NCBI GenBank assembly: GCA_002946415.1
Contig: NJPS01000057.1
Coordinates: 124,001-188,000 of the forward strand
Length of the DNA stretch: 64,000 nucleotides
From: Rutstroemia sp. NJR-2017a BVV2
Taxonomy: Eukaryota; Ascomycota; Leotiomycetes; Helotiales; Rutstroemiaceae
Direction: 5' to 3'
The notes beneath the pieces are model-generated. The model was not told where the DNA came from and made no database searches. It worked only from the letters and a program-made list of their open reading frames with translations. Shown in pieces: positions 47,901 to 62,231 of the stretch. A program made the translations under genes and the position numbers. How positions within the stretch are numbered: the stretch's first letter is position 1; each line of letters begins with the position of its first letter.

Positions 47901-50900
47901 GACCTCTTCACAGGCGTCTTCTGCGTTTCGGAGGTACCTCCTTCTTTGAGTCTTTGGGACCTTTGGGTGAGATATCGGTAGTTCTGGGAACGTGATCAAT
48001 GCCAATATTCCTCTTCGGCTAAGTATGCATGCAACTGCAAGAGAAGGGCTCAATCACTCGTGTGGATCTTCGGTACGGCTCGTAATGGCAGTGGTAGCTT
48101 GTTCAAAGAAGGGCCGTTTTAGGGACTTCTTCGACATACGCATAGCATAGCATACACAGTAGTTGTGTAGTGATAGCGGCAGTGGAATACAGGTAAACAT
48201 AAGCTTGCTGTGTCACCCCAGCCCGCATAAAGTTTGGCTTTCGTCCCATATTCATCCCATGTGGTATGTATAATGTGTAATATCCGTCCCAGCAAAAATT
48301 AACTTTACAGGTACTGTACATACGCTTTTCTCCGGATACACAAACGGTGACAAACCAGAGTACAAAAACGTGCGCGGACGACAAAAGTGGCGCTTGCAAC
48401 TTTGCGGGGAAGGTGTGTTTCAGATATTCGCTGGAATAATTTTAATATATTACTTGTGCACTCCTTTCATTAAAACACCATAAGCATTGAGGTGAGATGT
48501 CCATCAATGGTCTGATGTTCGAGTTGCATTCTGTGGAAGCGACGTCTATCAAAGGGATATGAGGTCCCGTTATATCGAAAGCGGTATATGTGCCTTAGCG
48601 ATCTTAACAGATGGTATTATAGATAGTAGTTAGATTGCGGAGGTACTACTGTTATATGAGGGCCTCTTATTGTCAGGGAATGAATGATGTAGGCGTGGGA
48701 TATCACGACAGTCTCCGAAACATCATCGTATGATGGAGTATAAGAATTCCTGAAGCGCTCTATGCTCACATATCATACCTCAAAAGCTATCCGTCAATCC
48801 GTGTCAAAGAAGGAAGGTTAATCTTCGGACGAAGGTCTCGGATCACACCTTTTCACACAACATCCGAGGGGTGTTCAAGGAGAGGCACGAGAGGTTACTG
48901 ATCAGCAATCAACAACGTCAAAACCTCGAGGGATCGGCACGTCAGATCTAAACCTTAACCGCAGCAGTATCTTACTTTAGTAGAAACCTTGTTGTCGTCG
49001 GCTTCAGTGAGATTGCAGGTCGCTTTCGGAAAGGAACCCGTCGAAGATGCAACCCAATTTCTTCCTGAAGGTTCCTACCCGTTGGCAATGGCATAAGTTT
49101 CACCATCCTCGGGCACTTACCTTTAAACTTACCCAGGCGCTCCAATCATTCAGATACACCTATCTCTACTTGGCAAGACTACTGCAAGGACCAGACGGGT
49201 TCAGATTTGATATCCTTCTAGCAGATTTATGCAGTCTGGAGAAGATCAAGTAATAACCCCAGGAAATGTGAAGTGTGAATGGAGAAAGAAAACGAAAGCA
49301 ACTCTAAATTTGATGTGGGAAATTTGTGCCGACGACATGTGTCAACCAAGTAGTATTTGCACAATCTAAATTTAAATGCAATGGCGTTCACAACTATGGT
49401 GGGAATATGTGTGATGTGTGGGCGATGGACATGTGGTGGACGTGTGGGGATGAAAGTGGGTGTGTGTGAATGATGAAGGGGTAAGTTCCAGGAAATAGTT
49501 TACGGATCGCACAGCGAAACTAGCCACACTCCACTACAGTACCGCTACTGCTACTACTACCGCGTGTTGGCTCCGGTGACTCGCAAATTATGCAGTAAAG
49601 CGCCGTGTATTACCTTTGATGCGTTCGACCGCCTCCTCCAATTCCAAGGTCTCTCTCATCGCCTTGGCATTGTTTGGTCGATATGTCCTTTCAGTGCTTC
49701 ATCGAGCTTGCATGGGTTGCAAGGGGTTTGATAGACACGGCAGTAGATCAGGGCTGATAATCTGCTGAAGCCCGCAAGGGAAGGAATGCTACACTGCGGC
49801 ACAACACAGCATTGTCGATAGGACAGCCTCTTCGCATTTCGTGGCCCCTTCTCGCCCTTCTCAAGCCGAAAAATACTGGAGATGTTGGGTTGGGGAATCG
49901 CAGAAAGTCAATCAGTATCAACGGGTTTTCCCTTCTTTTGACCCCAGTTTTTCTCCCCGGACCAATGTCCAAAATGGTAACTGGTCCGCGAGATACTCCA
50001 TCTTTCCACCGGATTTTAGTTGACTCATGATCACTCATCGTTTAGCAATTCTTGTTCTACAGAGTAAGACTCTCTCTTCATTTACTTTCAACCGGCCCTT
50101 GGAAAATAGTCGAGACGGTTGGCTTACCCTAGGAGCTGATGAATATCTGCAAGAAATAGCTCGATGCGGTGGGCAGATGCAAGACAGGAAAACGCTTCAA
50201 ATCCATGACCCAACACAAGCAAGCTTGCAGTCCCGAGGTCTTCTTTGCTCCTGGTAATATCCAATATCCATACTTCGTACTTTCGCCTGCGCCTACACCA
50301 TACACTACCCCTTGTTGCATGGCTACTAAAGTAGAAAGCTTTTTAGCTTTTTATCTAGGTACCTTCCCCCCTCCCCGCAATCTTCTCTACCTATGGCATG
50401 GTACACCCTACCGGCTAACCCTCCTTCGCCGCTCGTTTCCTTCTCGAATCTTTTCCGTTCTTTGCTTGAGAAATCGATCACGCCCCCATTTTCTCTGTCC
50501 GGTTTTCTTGCAAGGTTCCCCAAACAATACGTTATTTACTTTTCATCAGTCGCTACCTACGTACCGGCCTGCCTACCTGGGCATCGCACTTTCTGCTTAG
50601 TTCATCAGTACTCTTCGTCCCCGTCTTGTCCTACTCATCTCATCCTACAAAGTATACTTTCTCCTCTCATAGACCGCCTAACCTTACATATTCGTCGAAA
50701 AAGAAACATTCATCTGAACCCCCAGCCACTTTCGGTGACCGCAACGCCACGTCTGCATCTGCTCGGATTCGATTCATTCCTCACATACGGGCAAGCTTAA
50801 GGTTAAAAGCAGAACAAGCTTCGACACTCGTCAACTGATCAACGAACGAGGCCCCGGAGCACAATAGCAAAAATTGGGGGTGATTCGGTCCAGGACGGTC

Positions 50901-51226
50901 CGACGCATATGTAATTGGATGACATCTGCGATTGGCGAATTCCATCTCACTCACCCATAAGCCCGAGAGACCTCATCAGATACGGTGTCCGCAAGGTTAA
51001 TAATTTACGACCGTACGTATTGTTGTATATTTTGGACTTTGCACCTGAAGTCTAGATTCAACTGGAGCGCAGCCCTCGAACTCGGAAGCCACACACAACC
51101 ACCCTACTGCATACACACTCGTGATGTTTTGCGCGTCACCTTGCGAACAGCCCTTATGATGTGAGGAGTTTGAAGAAGGCTGGCAAAATAAATCCTTCTT
51201 CTCGCGTTTCTCGGTGTGGAAGCACC
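44985..51226. other. 6.2-kb gene-poor region
   Basis: No gene is supported on either strand. There are many short open frames, all without motif, splice logic or compositional continuity. Contents include a (GTTAG)4 tract at 45161-45180, G-rich sequence near 46190-46370, a tRNA-like hairpin set at 45809-45864 that fails tRNA rules, and one TACTTCGTA motif at 50271. The right part presumably contains the promoter of the Zn2Cys6 gene at 51227. Confidence 0.5.
45161..45180. repeat. (GTTAG)4 pentamer repeat, interstitial
   Basis: Four perfect GTTAG (TTAGG-phase) units about 180 bp downstream of the QutR-like gene. It resembles arthropod-type TTAGG rather than the fungal TTAGGG telomere repeat. 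Confidence 0.85.
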
Positions 51227-53947
<2,721 letters not shown>

Positions 53948-56900
53948 ATGGAGGACAGAGAGTTTGGGAAATTCTAACTTACTTTATTGGTGTGTCTTAC
54001 ATCATACCGCAAACATAACCACAATCACCACTTCGAGAAAAAGAAGCGAGTGGAGGAGGACAACAACAACAGCTGTCTTCCAGAACAAGGCGTCTACAGC
54101 TACAAAAAGAAGCATTGAACCGCGCCACGCCCTATCTAGCCCAGTCGAATGGAACGAACTTGCGCATTCCAAAACCAAAATGAACTATCCAAGCATCGGC
54201 ATCGGAACCAGGAGTTGGGCATCGGCGGGCAACAGGAGCACATATGGGGAGTAAGCAGGAGCAGGAGTTCGGGGACGGGATCCAAAGCACAAGCACGGCC
54301 GCGGGGTGTTTATCATTCTCACGACATTATCAGTCTGGGGAACAGGGCGGGAAATATGTATACGTATCATGATTATAGGGTCTACTGACTGACTGAATGA
54401 GTGATTGATTTGAGAGAATGAATGAATGGGAAATATAAGTCAAGGTGAAATAATGGGTTGGGATCGGATGGGATAATGAGTACTACTCGTATGCGGAGTA
54501 TATATCTAGCATAGTAGTTCGGTGATGGATGCCGAATGAAAAAAGTCCTGCTGAACGTGTTGTGTCCCTTGTTATTTGCGCGTGTTGTGTGAGGTTGTTG
54601 TGTTATATGAGATTCATGTATGCCACGCTCGTAAGATCGCTGTATGTAGTTATCCATGACTACAGGACTACAGCATACATCCCCCATCCATGCTGCTGCG
54701 TTCGTCTCGTCTCGTCTCCGTCTGGCATTTTTCATGCCTTATGCCTATGTATCCATTACAATGCACTTCTTTACAGCATCCCCCAAGGTAACATTAGCCT
54801 ACGGTGTTTATTCCTCATGGCCCTAGAGCGAACATCTCTTTTCCTTTCCTTTCTCTCCCGTTCCTTCCCGTCCTCTCAGATGTTTATTTTTATATAGACC
54901 AATATACACGATTGAACGAATATATCACCAAACATAACACCTTACTCGCTCCATCCCATCCCACCTCACCCTCGGACTCACCTCACCTCAGCTCGGCTCG
55001 GCTCCGACTCAGCTCGGTTCGGGACGGTGATTTCATTTCGATTGTTTCGCCGCGCAACGCAAAAGAAAAACAAAAGAAAAAGAAAGAAAAACGAGTCATG
55101 TCACCGCCTCCAATCGCCATCTCCAGAATCCAGACGTTGATCCCGCTTTTTTTTTAAGTTTCCAAAAAAAAGGTACCAAGTTCTCTCACTGCCGACGGTG
55201 TGACCATTTACAGTTACATCGAGGATTGTTTGTACCGTACCCTACTGTAGGGTTAGTTTTCTAGGAGGGGGGACTGATTCCCCTCCCCCGCAAATTACTG
55301 TACTTGTAGAATGTTTCCCCAAGCTGCATGTTGCCCCTCATTTATCACGTGGAGTGTAACCTGCGGTACTGGTACAGTATCCCACTTTGAAGGGACGCCG
55401 TCGAGTCGGCCCGATTGTATTTCCACCAATTGGCGGTTCGGACTGCGTGATGGTCAGGTGCGGGGGAGCGGTGGGAATTGGGGGGATGGATGAGGCTAAG
55501 ATGAACGCTAGGAGTGGTTTTTTCTGGGTGAGGATGGGGATGGGGGATGGGGATGGGCTAGAGTAGAGACTAGAGTAGAGTAGATTGAACCATCACCCCG
55601 CGATCTGAAGATTTGAGGGGAGAATGGGTATGGATGAGGACATCAGATAGTTAGATAATTGGGTACGGATGGGGAAGCTAAAGATGATGTAATGAGAGAG
55701 GACGACGACGGACGGGAAGATTTGAGTTCCCTAGGCAGGTACAGTACAGTATGTACGGGACATGGGTATTGTGCTGAATCTCGATTCTTGAGAAGTGAGG
55801 CTGTTTCTCGTAGGTAAGCATATAACCTTACGGTTACAACTAAGGTGATAACGACATGGAGTGGTATAGAATTGGGTTATTTGCTCGGTAAAACGTACAA
55901 AGTGGTATTGAGGGGAAGGGTTGTTAAGGTTAACTTGTTACGCGTACGCGCAATTTTATGCGATGAACGGGATGGAAAGGAGAGATTGGAGCTGAACTGA
56001 TACATCGTAATGAGGATACGAGGGTGGAAAGGGGTCGGTTGTTTGCTTGTTCAAAGGAAATGAACGTGCTTGGACTGTGAGGGTAAGCAATTGCTATTGA
56101 TAGACACCTCTACTTTGTACCTCCAAGTGTACTGAGAGTAGAGAGCACAGAGCAGAGTGCAGACACCTAGAGATAGCGAGAATAGGGTATATACATCAAT
56201 CGATCCATTTATCTTACCGGCGATCAATCACAGTATGAAGGAAGCTGGCGGACGGGTACTTCACCTGGTCTGATCGTCGGGGTCCACGAGACTGCGAAGC
56301 ATGGACATCTTGGTATAAAAGCTAAGTTTCTCGGGACCAAGTCTGCTTGAGGCAAAGCAAACCAGACGTTTGAAGGATCGAGTAGATCGTATTCGCATGC
56401 TGGCACGATGTGCCTGTCTTGTCTTGCGTTAAGTTTGACTTCCAGCCACGTCTGAGCACTCTGCCACTCCAGCAATACAGCACCACAGCAACACAACAAC
56501 TGGCGTAGGGCGAGTAAGGTAATGTTTCAAAGGTACGGCGTCGTGGTCGTGGGTGGACAAAACATGGCGTGCGTGGGAAAACATTGATAGAGATGCCCAT
56601 CGGCGACCGGAGCCAAGATCCTTGCTCTCTGGAAGAAACCGAGCTTTACCGAGAGGAAGAGGAAGAGAAAATGGCCTCATATTAATATTAAGCGAGAATG
56701 CGACGTCATTACTCCTATGAAGTCAAATCTCTGCTCTACCAAGTACAAATCTTAATACGAAGTATACTCGAGACGAGCCACTCACATGGCTGCTGTCCTT
56801 CGATTGGATGAGATAATAGATCTTCTCATAATGATGTGCTAAAGAGCTACGCAAAACGAGACTCGGCACTGTAACTGACCCAGCCACTGGTCGCTCGGGT

Positions 56901-57859
56901 TAGGACCCTGTGATATAATAGATGTAGGCAAGTTGGATCGATGAAATCTTTTCACTCGTACTGTAGCATCCATGGGCCGTGGCATCCCAACTTCCCAAGA
57001 GCGTGCACTTTGCCCCAGAAAACTTCGGGTCGGATATGGCGTCCGAACTACTGGAACCACAGGGCACTGCTGAGACCACTGGAACTACTGGAGCTATTGG
57101 AATCTAAGCATCTTCCTTGAACGCCGTCTACTTCCCAGTCGTTGACGGGCTGGGCTGTGCGATGTAATGTCGGGGTAAGGTAAAAGTCTTAGGGCAATCA
57201 GTCAAAAGGTCAGTCAAAAGGTCTAGTTAGGGTCGAGATCGTCCCAGGTCGAAAAAAAAGAGCAACGAACTTTTCACCGCACATTCCGGGTCTGCTGAAG
57301 ACTCGATCTTCCACTTACGATTTACTTTCCTATTGATCAATCAAACAATACTTGGACGAAGAAACATCTCTTTCTCGTGCTCGGTCGTTGCGCTTTGCTT
57401 GTCGTTGCGTTGTAGGAGCACAGAGAGGAACGGACGGGCGGACGGACGATATTCGAGGACAGTCGCCATTTGATACTCGGGTTGAGTGAATACGAGAGGT
57501 GCATATCATATCGCAAAGCAAACAAACCGACTTGACAGATACGAATCGATCACCAAAAGACGCAGACAGGACAGCGAATCGTGCGGTATTTGAGTAGACA
57601 ACGAAGGAGGGGTGTACAACGCTATCGTGCTCGAATTTGGGAATACAATTGAGCGCGGGACCCTCCAAACGGCAACGCCACGTTCGGCAGAAGAATAGCC
57701 ATCGCCAATTTACGGAAAACCCACCGCGGAGAATGGAATTGCGGAATCTGTCGTTCGAATGTCTAGGTATGACTTGAAGGATCGAATTTGGAAAGAAAGA
57801 TACAATAGATAAAAGAGAAGAGGACGAATCCCGCCTTACTCGCTGGATTCGGTTTTCAG
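53948..57859. other. 3.9-kb gene-poor region
   Basis: The 3' flank of the regulator and promoter region of the fusion gene. No gene supported. Contents are a poly-A/T-rich patch near 55060-55170, GGATGG-type G-rich repeats at 55531-55558, one TACGAAGTA motif at 56756-56764, and many GTAC-containing short palindromes. Confidence 0.45.
55531..55558. repeat. GGGGAT-type G-rich simple repeat
   Basis: Imperfect GGATGGGGATGGG units on the plus strand in non-coding sequence. Confidence 0.7.
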
Positions 57860-60702
57860 ATGTCGTCGACAGACGAGACAATAGCTCTGCTGCATTCGCG
57901 CAGTAATACGGTTTTTGTCGTTACGACGGTTACCATTATATTGTCGAGTGTGTTTGTGGCGGCGAGGTTGGTGAGTCGGTTCGCGATTGTGAAAAGCAAG
58001 ACATGGGACGACTGGTTTATTATAATTGCTTGGGTGAGTTTTGATACCTCTATTCAAAAATGGCCTTTGTATGGAAGGGAGTTTACTGACGAATTATTTG
58101 GGAAGATTGTCGCATTCGCCTTGAGTTTTTCCATTGATTATGGAACAAGCAAAGGCTTAGGGAAACACGATGTTGAAATAAAGCCGCAATGGCTTCCTTC
58201 TTTGAGAAAATCCGAATATGCCTTCACGATTCTCTACGTAAGTGATGATTTCAGACAACACCTTGAGGCATAAGTACTTATTTCGCTGTATAGAATCCCG
58301 CTTTAATGGCGACGAAGAATTCAATTCTTATATTTTATCTTCGCATGTCAAGAAATACCCAAACCGGTCTTCGGGTTGCTTCATATGTTACGCTTGTTGT
58401 CGTCAATCTTGCTGGGGTCGTCCTCACATTTCTGAATGCTTTTCAATGTTCTCCTGTTCGGGCAGCATGGACTGATGGAAGCAATGTGAAATGTTTATCG
58501 ATCATCACACTCTACTCAGCATCTGCTCCTGTTAACATCATTACCGACCTGGCTATCCTGGTCTTACCAATTCCCGTCTTAACAGGAATGCGTCTTCCCC
58601 AGAGACAAAAAGCCATCTTAGTATTCACATTCGCCATGGGTATTTTTGTCGCCATCGTCGATGTCGTTCGAATTTACTATCTCCAGCAAGCCTCTAGGGA
58701 CTTTGACTCGGCTGCCCTGAAGAACTCGAAGTTGGGAACAGGAGAAGATTTCGCCTACAATGCATCTCTAGCCTTCATGTGGTCCGCTATCGAGGTCAAC
58801 GTCGGAATCATTTGCGCTTGCATTCCCACTCTTAAACCGCTTATGAAACGCATTCTACCAGCGATGATTACCGATCGTACCACGAAAGCTCGGACACACT
58901 CGGGCGAAAAATACCAATCTATGTCGTCGCAATTGGGTGTCAGTCCGCAGCTGTTCCGAATGGAATCTATCCCGCAGGTATCCACACCACCTCAGGTAGC
59001 TCTACCTCCACTTTCGCCTACAGGTGTTCACTCCCCATCGCTCGATAGCCATCACCCTGCTGGACATCGCGAAGAAGAAGAACAGATGGACATGATGGAT
59101 TTCTTAACCACTCCAGCTATGCGGCAAACAGCAACGGTTCATACAGGTGCAACAGAAAACACAACCTATTTCGGGTTCGTAAACATGAAGAAACCCAAAA
59201 GTATGATGAAGACCCATGGGAAGGAATCGCTGAAATACTGCACCATGGTCACGATTCTGTTCTTCCTCTGGGGCTTCTCCTATGGCTTACTCAACACCTT
59301 GAACGTTCAAATCGCAGAACTAGCAAACATGTCAGAAAGCCAAACCATCGGGTTGACCAGTGCGTACTTTGGTGGATACCTTCTAGGCCCGTTGACTGTG
59401 GGCCAGTGGGTCCTGAGACATAGCGGATTCAAGTCTACTTTCATCACCGGACTGTGCATCTACGGCGTGGGAACGCTAATGTTTTGGCCCTCTGCGGTTC
59501 TTACGTCATTCCCCGGCTTCCTCATCTCCAACATCGTCGTCGGATTCGGTCTCTCGGTTTTAGAAACTGCTGCGAATCCTTTCCTGGCTCTATGTGGACC
59601 GACGCACCATGCAGAATTCAGACTACTACTTGCGCAAGCCGTCCAAGCAGTTGCGAGTCTTCTTAGCCAACTCCTTGCAGAGAAAGTCCTCTTCGCGGGT
59701 ATCAGCGAACGCCCCACGCTCATCGATGTACAATGGACCTACCTAGCCGTCGCCCTCTTCACCGTGATCCTCTCTCTCTTCTTCTACTACACCCCCCTCC
59801 CCGAAGCCTCCGACGCCGACCTGCAAGCGCAATCCGAACACCTCGAAATCTACCCCACGCGCAAATTCCCCCTCACCGGCACCTCCATCATCTACACCAC
59901 CCTCGTCTTCGCCGTGCTCTCGCAGGCCCTGTACGTCGGCGCCCAGGAATGCCTCTCCTCGTTCTTCACCCCGCTCCTCGACTCCCGCGTTCCTTCTTCT
60001 ACGACTTTCACCCAGATCTTCACTTTCACAGAAGATAACTGGCTGCTCCTCGGACACGGCCTCTTTGCTATCGGACGTTTCCTCTTCGCGCCGCTGTGTT
60101 TGCTTTTCCCGCCACGTATCCTCCTCCTCATATCATTCATCTGCCTCACCGCCCTCAGCATCCCCATCTTCGCCATCGAGTCCCTCTCCCCCACCGCCAT
60201 CGCCGGCCTCTCCCTCATGGTCTTCTTCTTCGAAGGGCCCGTCTTCCCCATCATCTTCGCCTCTGCACTCCGAGGCATGGGCTCTCAGACCAAAATCGCA
60301 GCCTCGGCTCTCACAGCCGCCGTCTCGGGCGGCAGCGTCTTCGCGTTCGTGATGTATGGCGTGCAGAAGAGCCGCAGCGTGCAGTACAGTTTTGTGGTGT
60401 TTATGGTGCTGAATGCGGTGGGGATGCTGTTCCCGCTGTATTTAAACTTCCTCGGCGGCGAGGCGGTCAAGCATCAGGTCGATCCGAGGGATATGCGGAT
60501 TGGGAGGGGGGTCTGGAGTAGGGGGGATAGGAGGGAGGGCGATCGGAGGCCGGATACCCCGATTAGGAGGTTGAGTGAGAGGGTCAGTTTTTTGGTGCAG
60601 AAGATTGCGGTGAGGAGGAAGAGTAGTGCGGAGTTGCCGGTTGTGGAACATAGGGAGAGGAAGAGGGGGAGTGGGGAGGAGGGGGGTGGTGAGGAGGTGT
60701 GA
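57860..60702 (+). CDS. fusion protein: fungal rhodopsin/PTH11-like 7-helix domain + fucose-permease-type MFS transporter
   Basis: Exons 57860-58033, 58106-58237 and 58294-60702; introns of 72 and 56 bp; 904 residues. Residues 1-290 are a fungal rhodopsin-domain (SAT4/PTH11-like) membrane protein. Its helix 1 is near VVTTVTIILSSVFVAARL, followed by WDDWFIIIAWIVAF (first splice), YNPALMATKNSILIFYLRMS (second splice), LNAFQCSPVRAAW, ITDLAILVLPIPVL and EVNVGIICACIPTLKPL. Residues about 291-414 are a polar Pro/Ser linker with acidic EEEEQMDMMD. Residues about 415-832 are a complete fucose:proton-symporter-family MFS domain (FFLWGFSYGLLNTLN, SAYFGGYLLGP, LETAANPFLALCGP). A basic cytosolic tail of about 70 residues ends the protein. 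Both modules lie in one 2.4-kb uninterrupted exon, so the join does not depend on a predicted intron. The sensor-transporter role is inferred. Confidence 0.87.
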
Positions 60703-61108
60703 GGAGGAATAAAAGTAAAGGTTGGGATGAGCATAGGATAGGATGGGGAATAAATGTTTGGGAATGGGTGGATATTTGCTTCTTTGATTATTCGGGTACT
60801 ACGTCGGTCGGTATACTGGGAGGATAAACAACTCACCATGGACGGATGGAAGGGTCTGTGGAGGAGGAAATCTCTTTTGCTCAAATTTAGCGTGGCGTTC
60901 AGGATTCTCGATACGAAATGGGATGATATCATATCTCCCCGCATCGCATATACATATATAATATAGTGCGCGAATCTCAAATTTCTGGGAACAGGGGGAA
61001 AATTCAAGCTGGATTCGGAAACGAGGCTTTGAATAATTGGAGTTATGGGTTGGGTCTGCTGGTACAAGGCAAAAGTTTGGGTCTGTTAGCACATGGGGCG
61101 GCTCGTTT

Positions 61109-61137
61109 GATGGATGGATGGATGGATGGATGGATGG
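61109..61137. repeat. (GATG)n microsatellite
   Basis: About seven GATG units in the 3' flank of the fusion gene. Confidence 0.85.
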
Positions 61138-61612
61138 GTGGATTGAGTGATTGATTGATGCAGATGTTGATTCATCTACCTGTTTATCTACATGGATATT
61201 TGTCTATTTTATCCTAGATACGATAGCTGGGAAAGACGTAACTTAGTAGTAATGTTATTATTATGGTTATGATCATGGTGGCTTTGATAGATGTGTATGA
61301 ATGTATCTATGTATATGTATCTGTATTTGATAATAATGAGAAGTCTATAAGATATATACGAGTGAGTTGCCCCGTCCCATACGCTTGCGCGACGGAGTAT
61401 ATAGAGTAGTAGATACAGTACAATATAGTATAGGCAGGAGATCAGTATAATACAATGTAACACAACATAACATAACCTCAGCAGAGCTGCAGAAGAGAGG
61501 AAGGAAAGAAGGAACCCAGATTACATATCCAAATCCAATCGGGAAATGGAAATTGTAAAGAGGGGATGAATCAACGGACGAATAAACGAATAGAAGGTCT
61601 TCGAGAAGAGGA

Positions 61613-61640
61613 AGTGAGTGAGTGAGTGGGTGGGTGGGTG
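61613..61640. repeat. (GTGA)n/(GTGG)n compound microsatellite
   Basis: GTGAGTGAGTGAGTG runs directly into GGTGGGTGGGTG. Confidence 0.8.
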
Positions 61641-62231
61641 CAGGTTAATGAAAATTAGTAGAATCGGGATAGGAGGACGAGAATATGAGCATGGGAGGAT
61701 AGGGTAGGGCAGGATATTCATACTGCATTGTGATGGATTGGGGACCGAGACCGAGAGGGAATGCGATGGGTGGGAATATGTTTATATTCGTCTGAAAATG
61801 GTAGAGTATACTACATTATACAAGAAAAGTTACAACACCACCCCACTGATTCCACGTGTAGACAGTACAGATTAACAACCCAGAGATCACTAGAGATAAT
61901 ACGTTAAACATTTGACATTTCTGAGTATTAACCTCATAATAACCTGTGCATGCATGCATAAACCACACCCAACGGTATACATCTCAATCCCTATAGGAGA
62001 GGAAAAATAACTATCAAAAAGGTATCGTACCACCAAAAAGTCCAGCCTAACTCCAATCCCCAAATCTTCAAACAAATGATATGATATACTTCGTAGTAAT
62101 GGGCATAATCATAGCTCTTGATACCGAACGCCCGAAATCACATTCCCTGCAGTGGTATCAAGAATCTTTTTTATCTTTTTATTCGTCGTCGTCATCATCA
62201 TCCGCGCCCCAGCAAACACGTAATTCTATCC

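Larger units (their letters stand above)
60703..62231. other. intergenic region between convergent genes
   Basis: 1.5 kb between the stops of the fusion gene and the patatin-like gene. It is AT-rich, with GATG and GTGA/GTGG simple repeats and one TACTTCGTA motif at 62087-62095. No gene supported. Confidence 0.5.

Noticed and set aside
59743..60278. Long antisense and alternative-frame open readings inside the MFS part of the fusion gene
   Set aside because: They result from the C-rich codon use of the real gene on the plus strand and have Arg/His/Pro-rich, motif-free translations.
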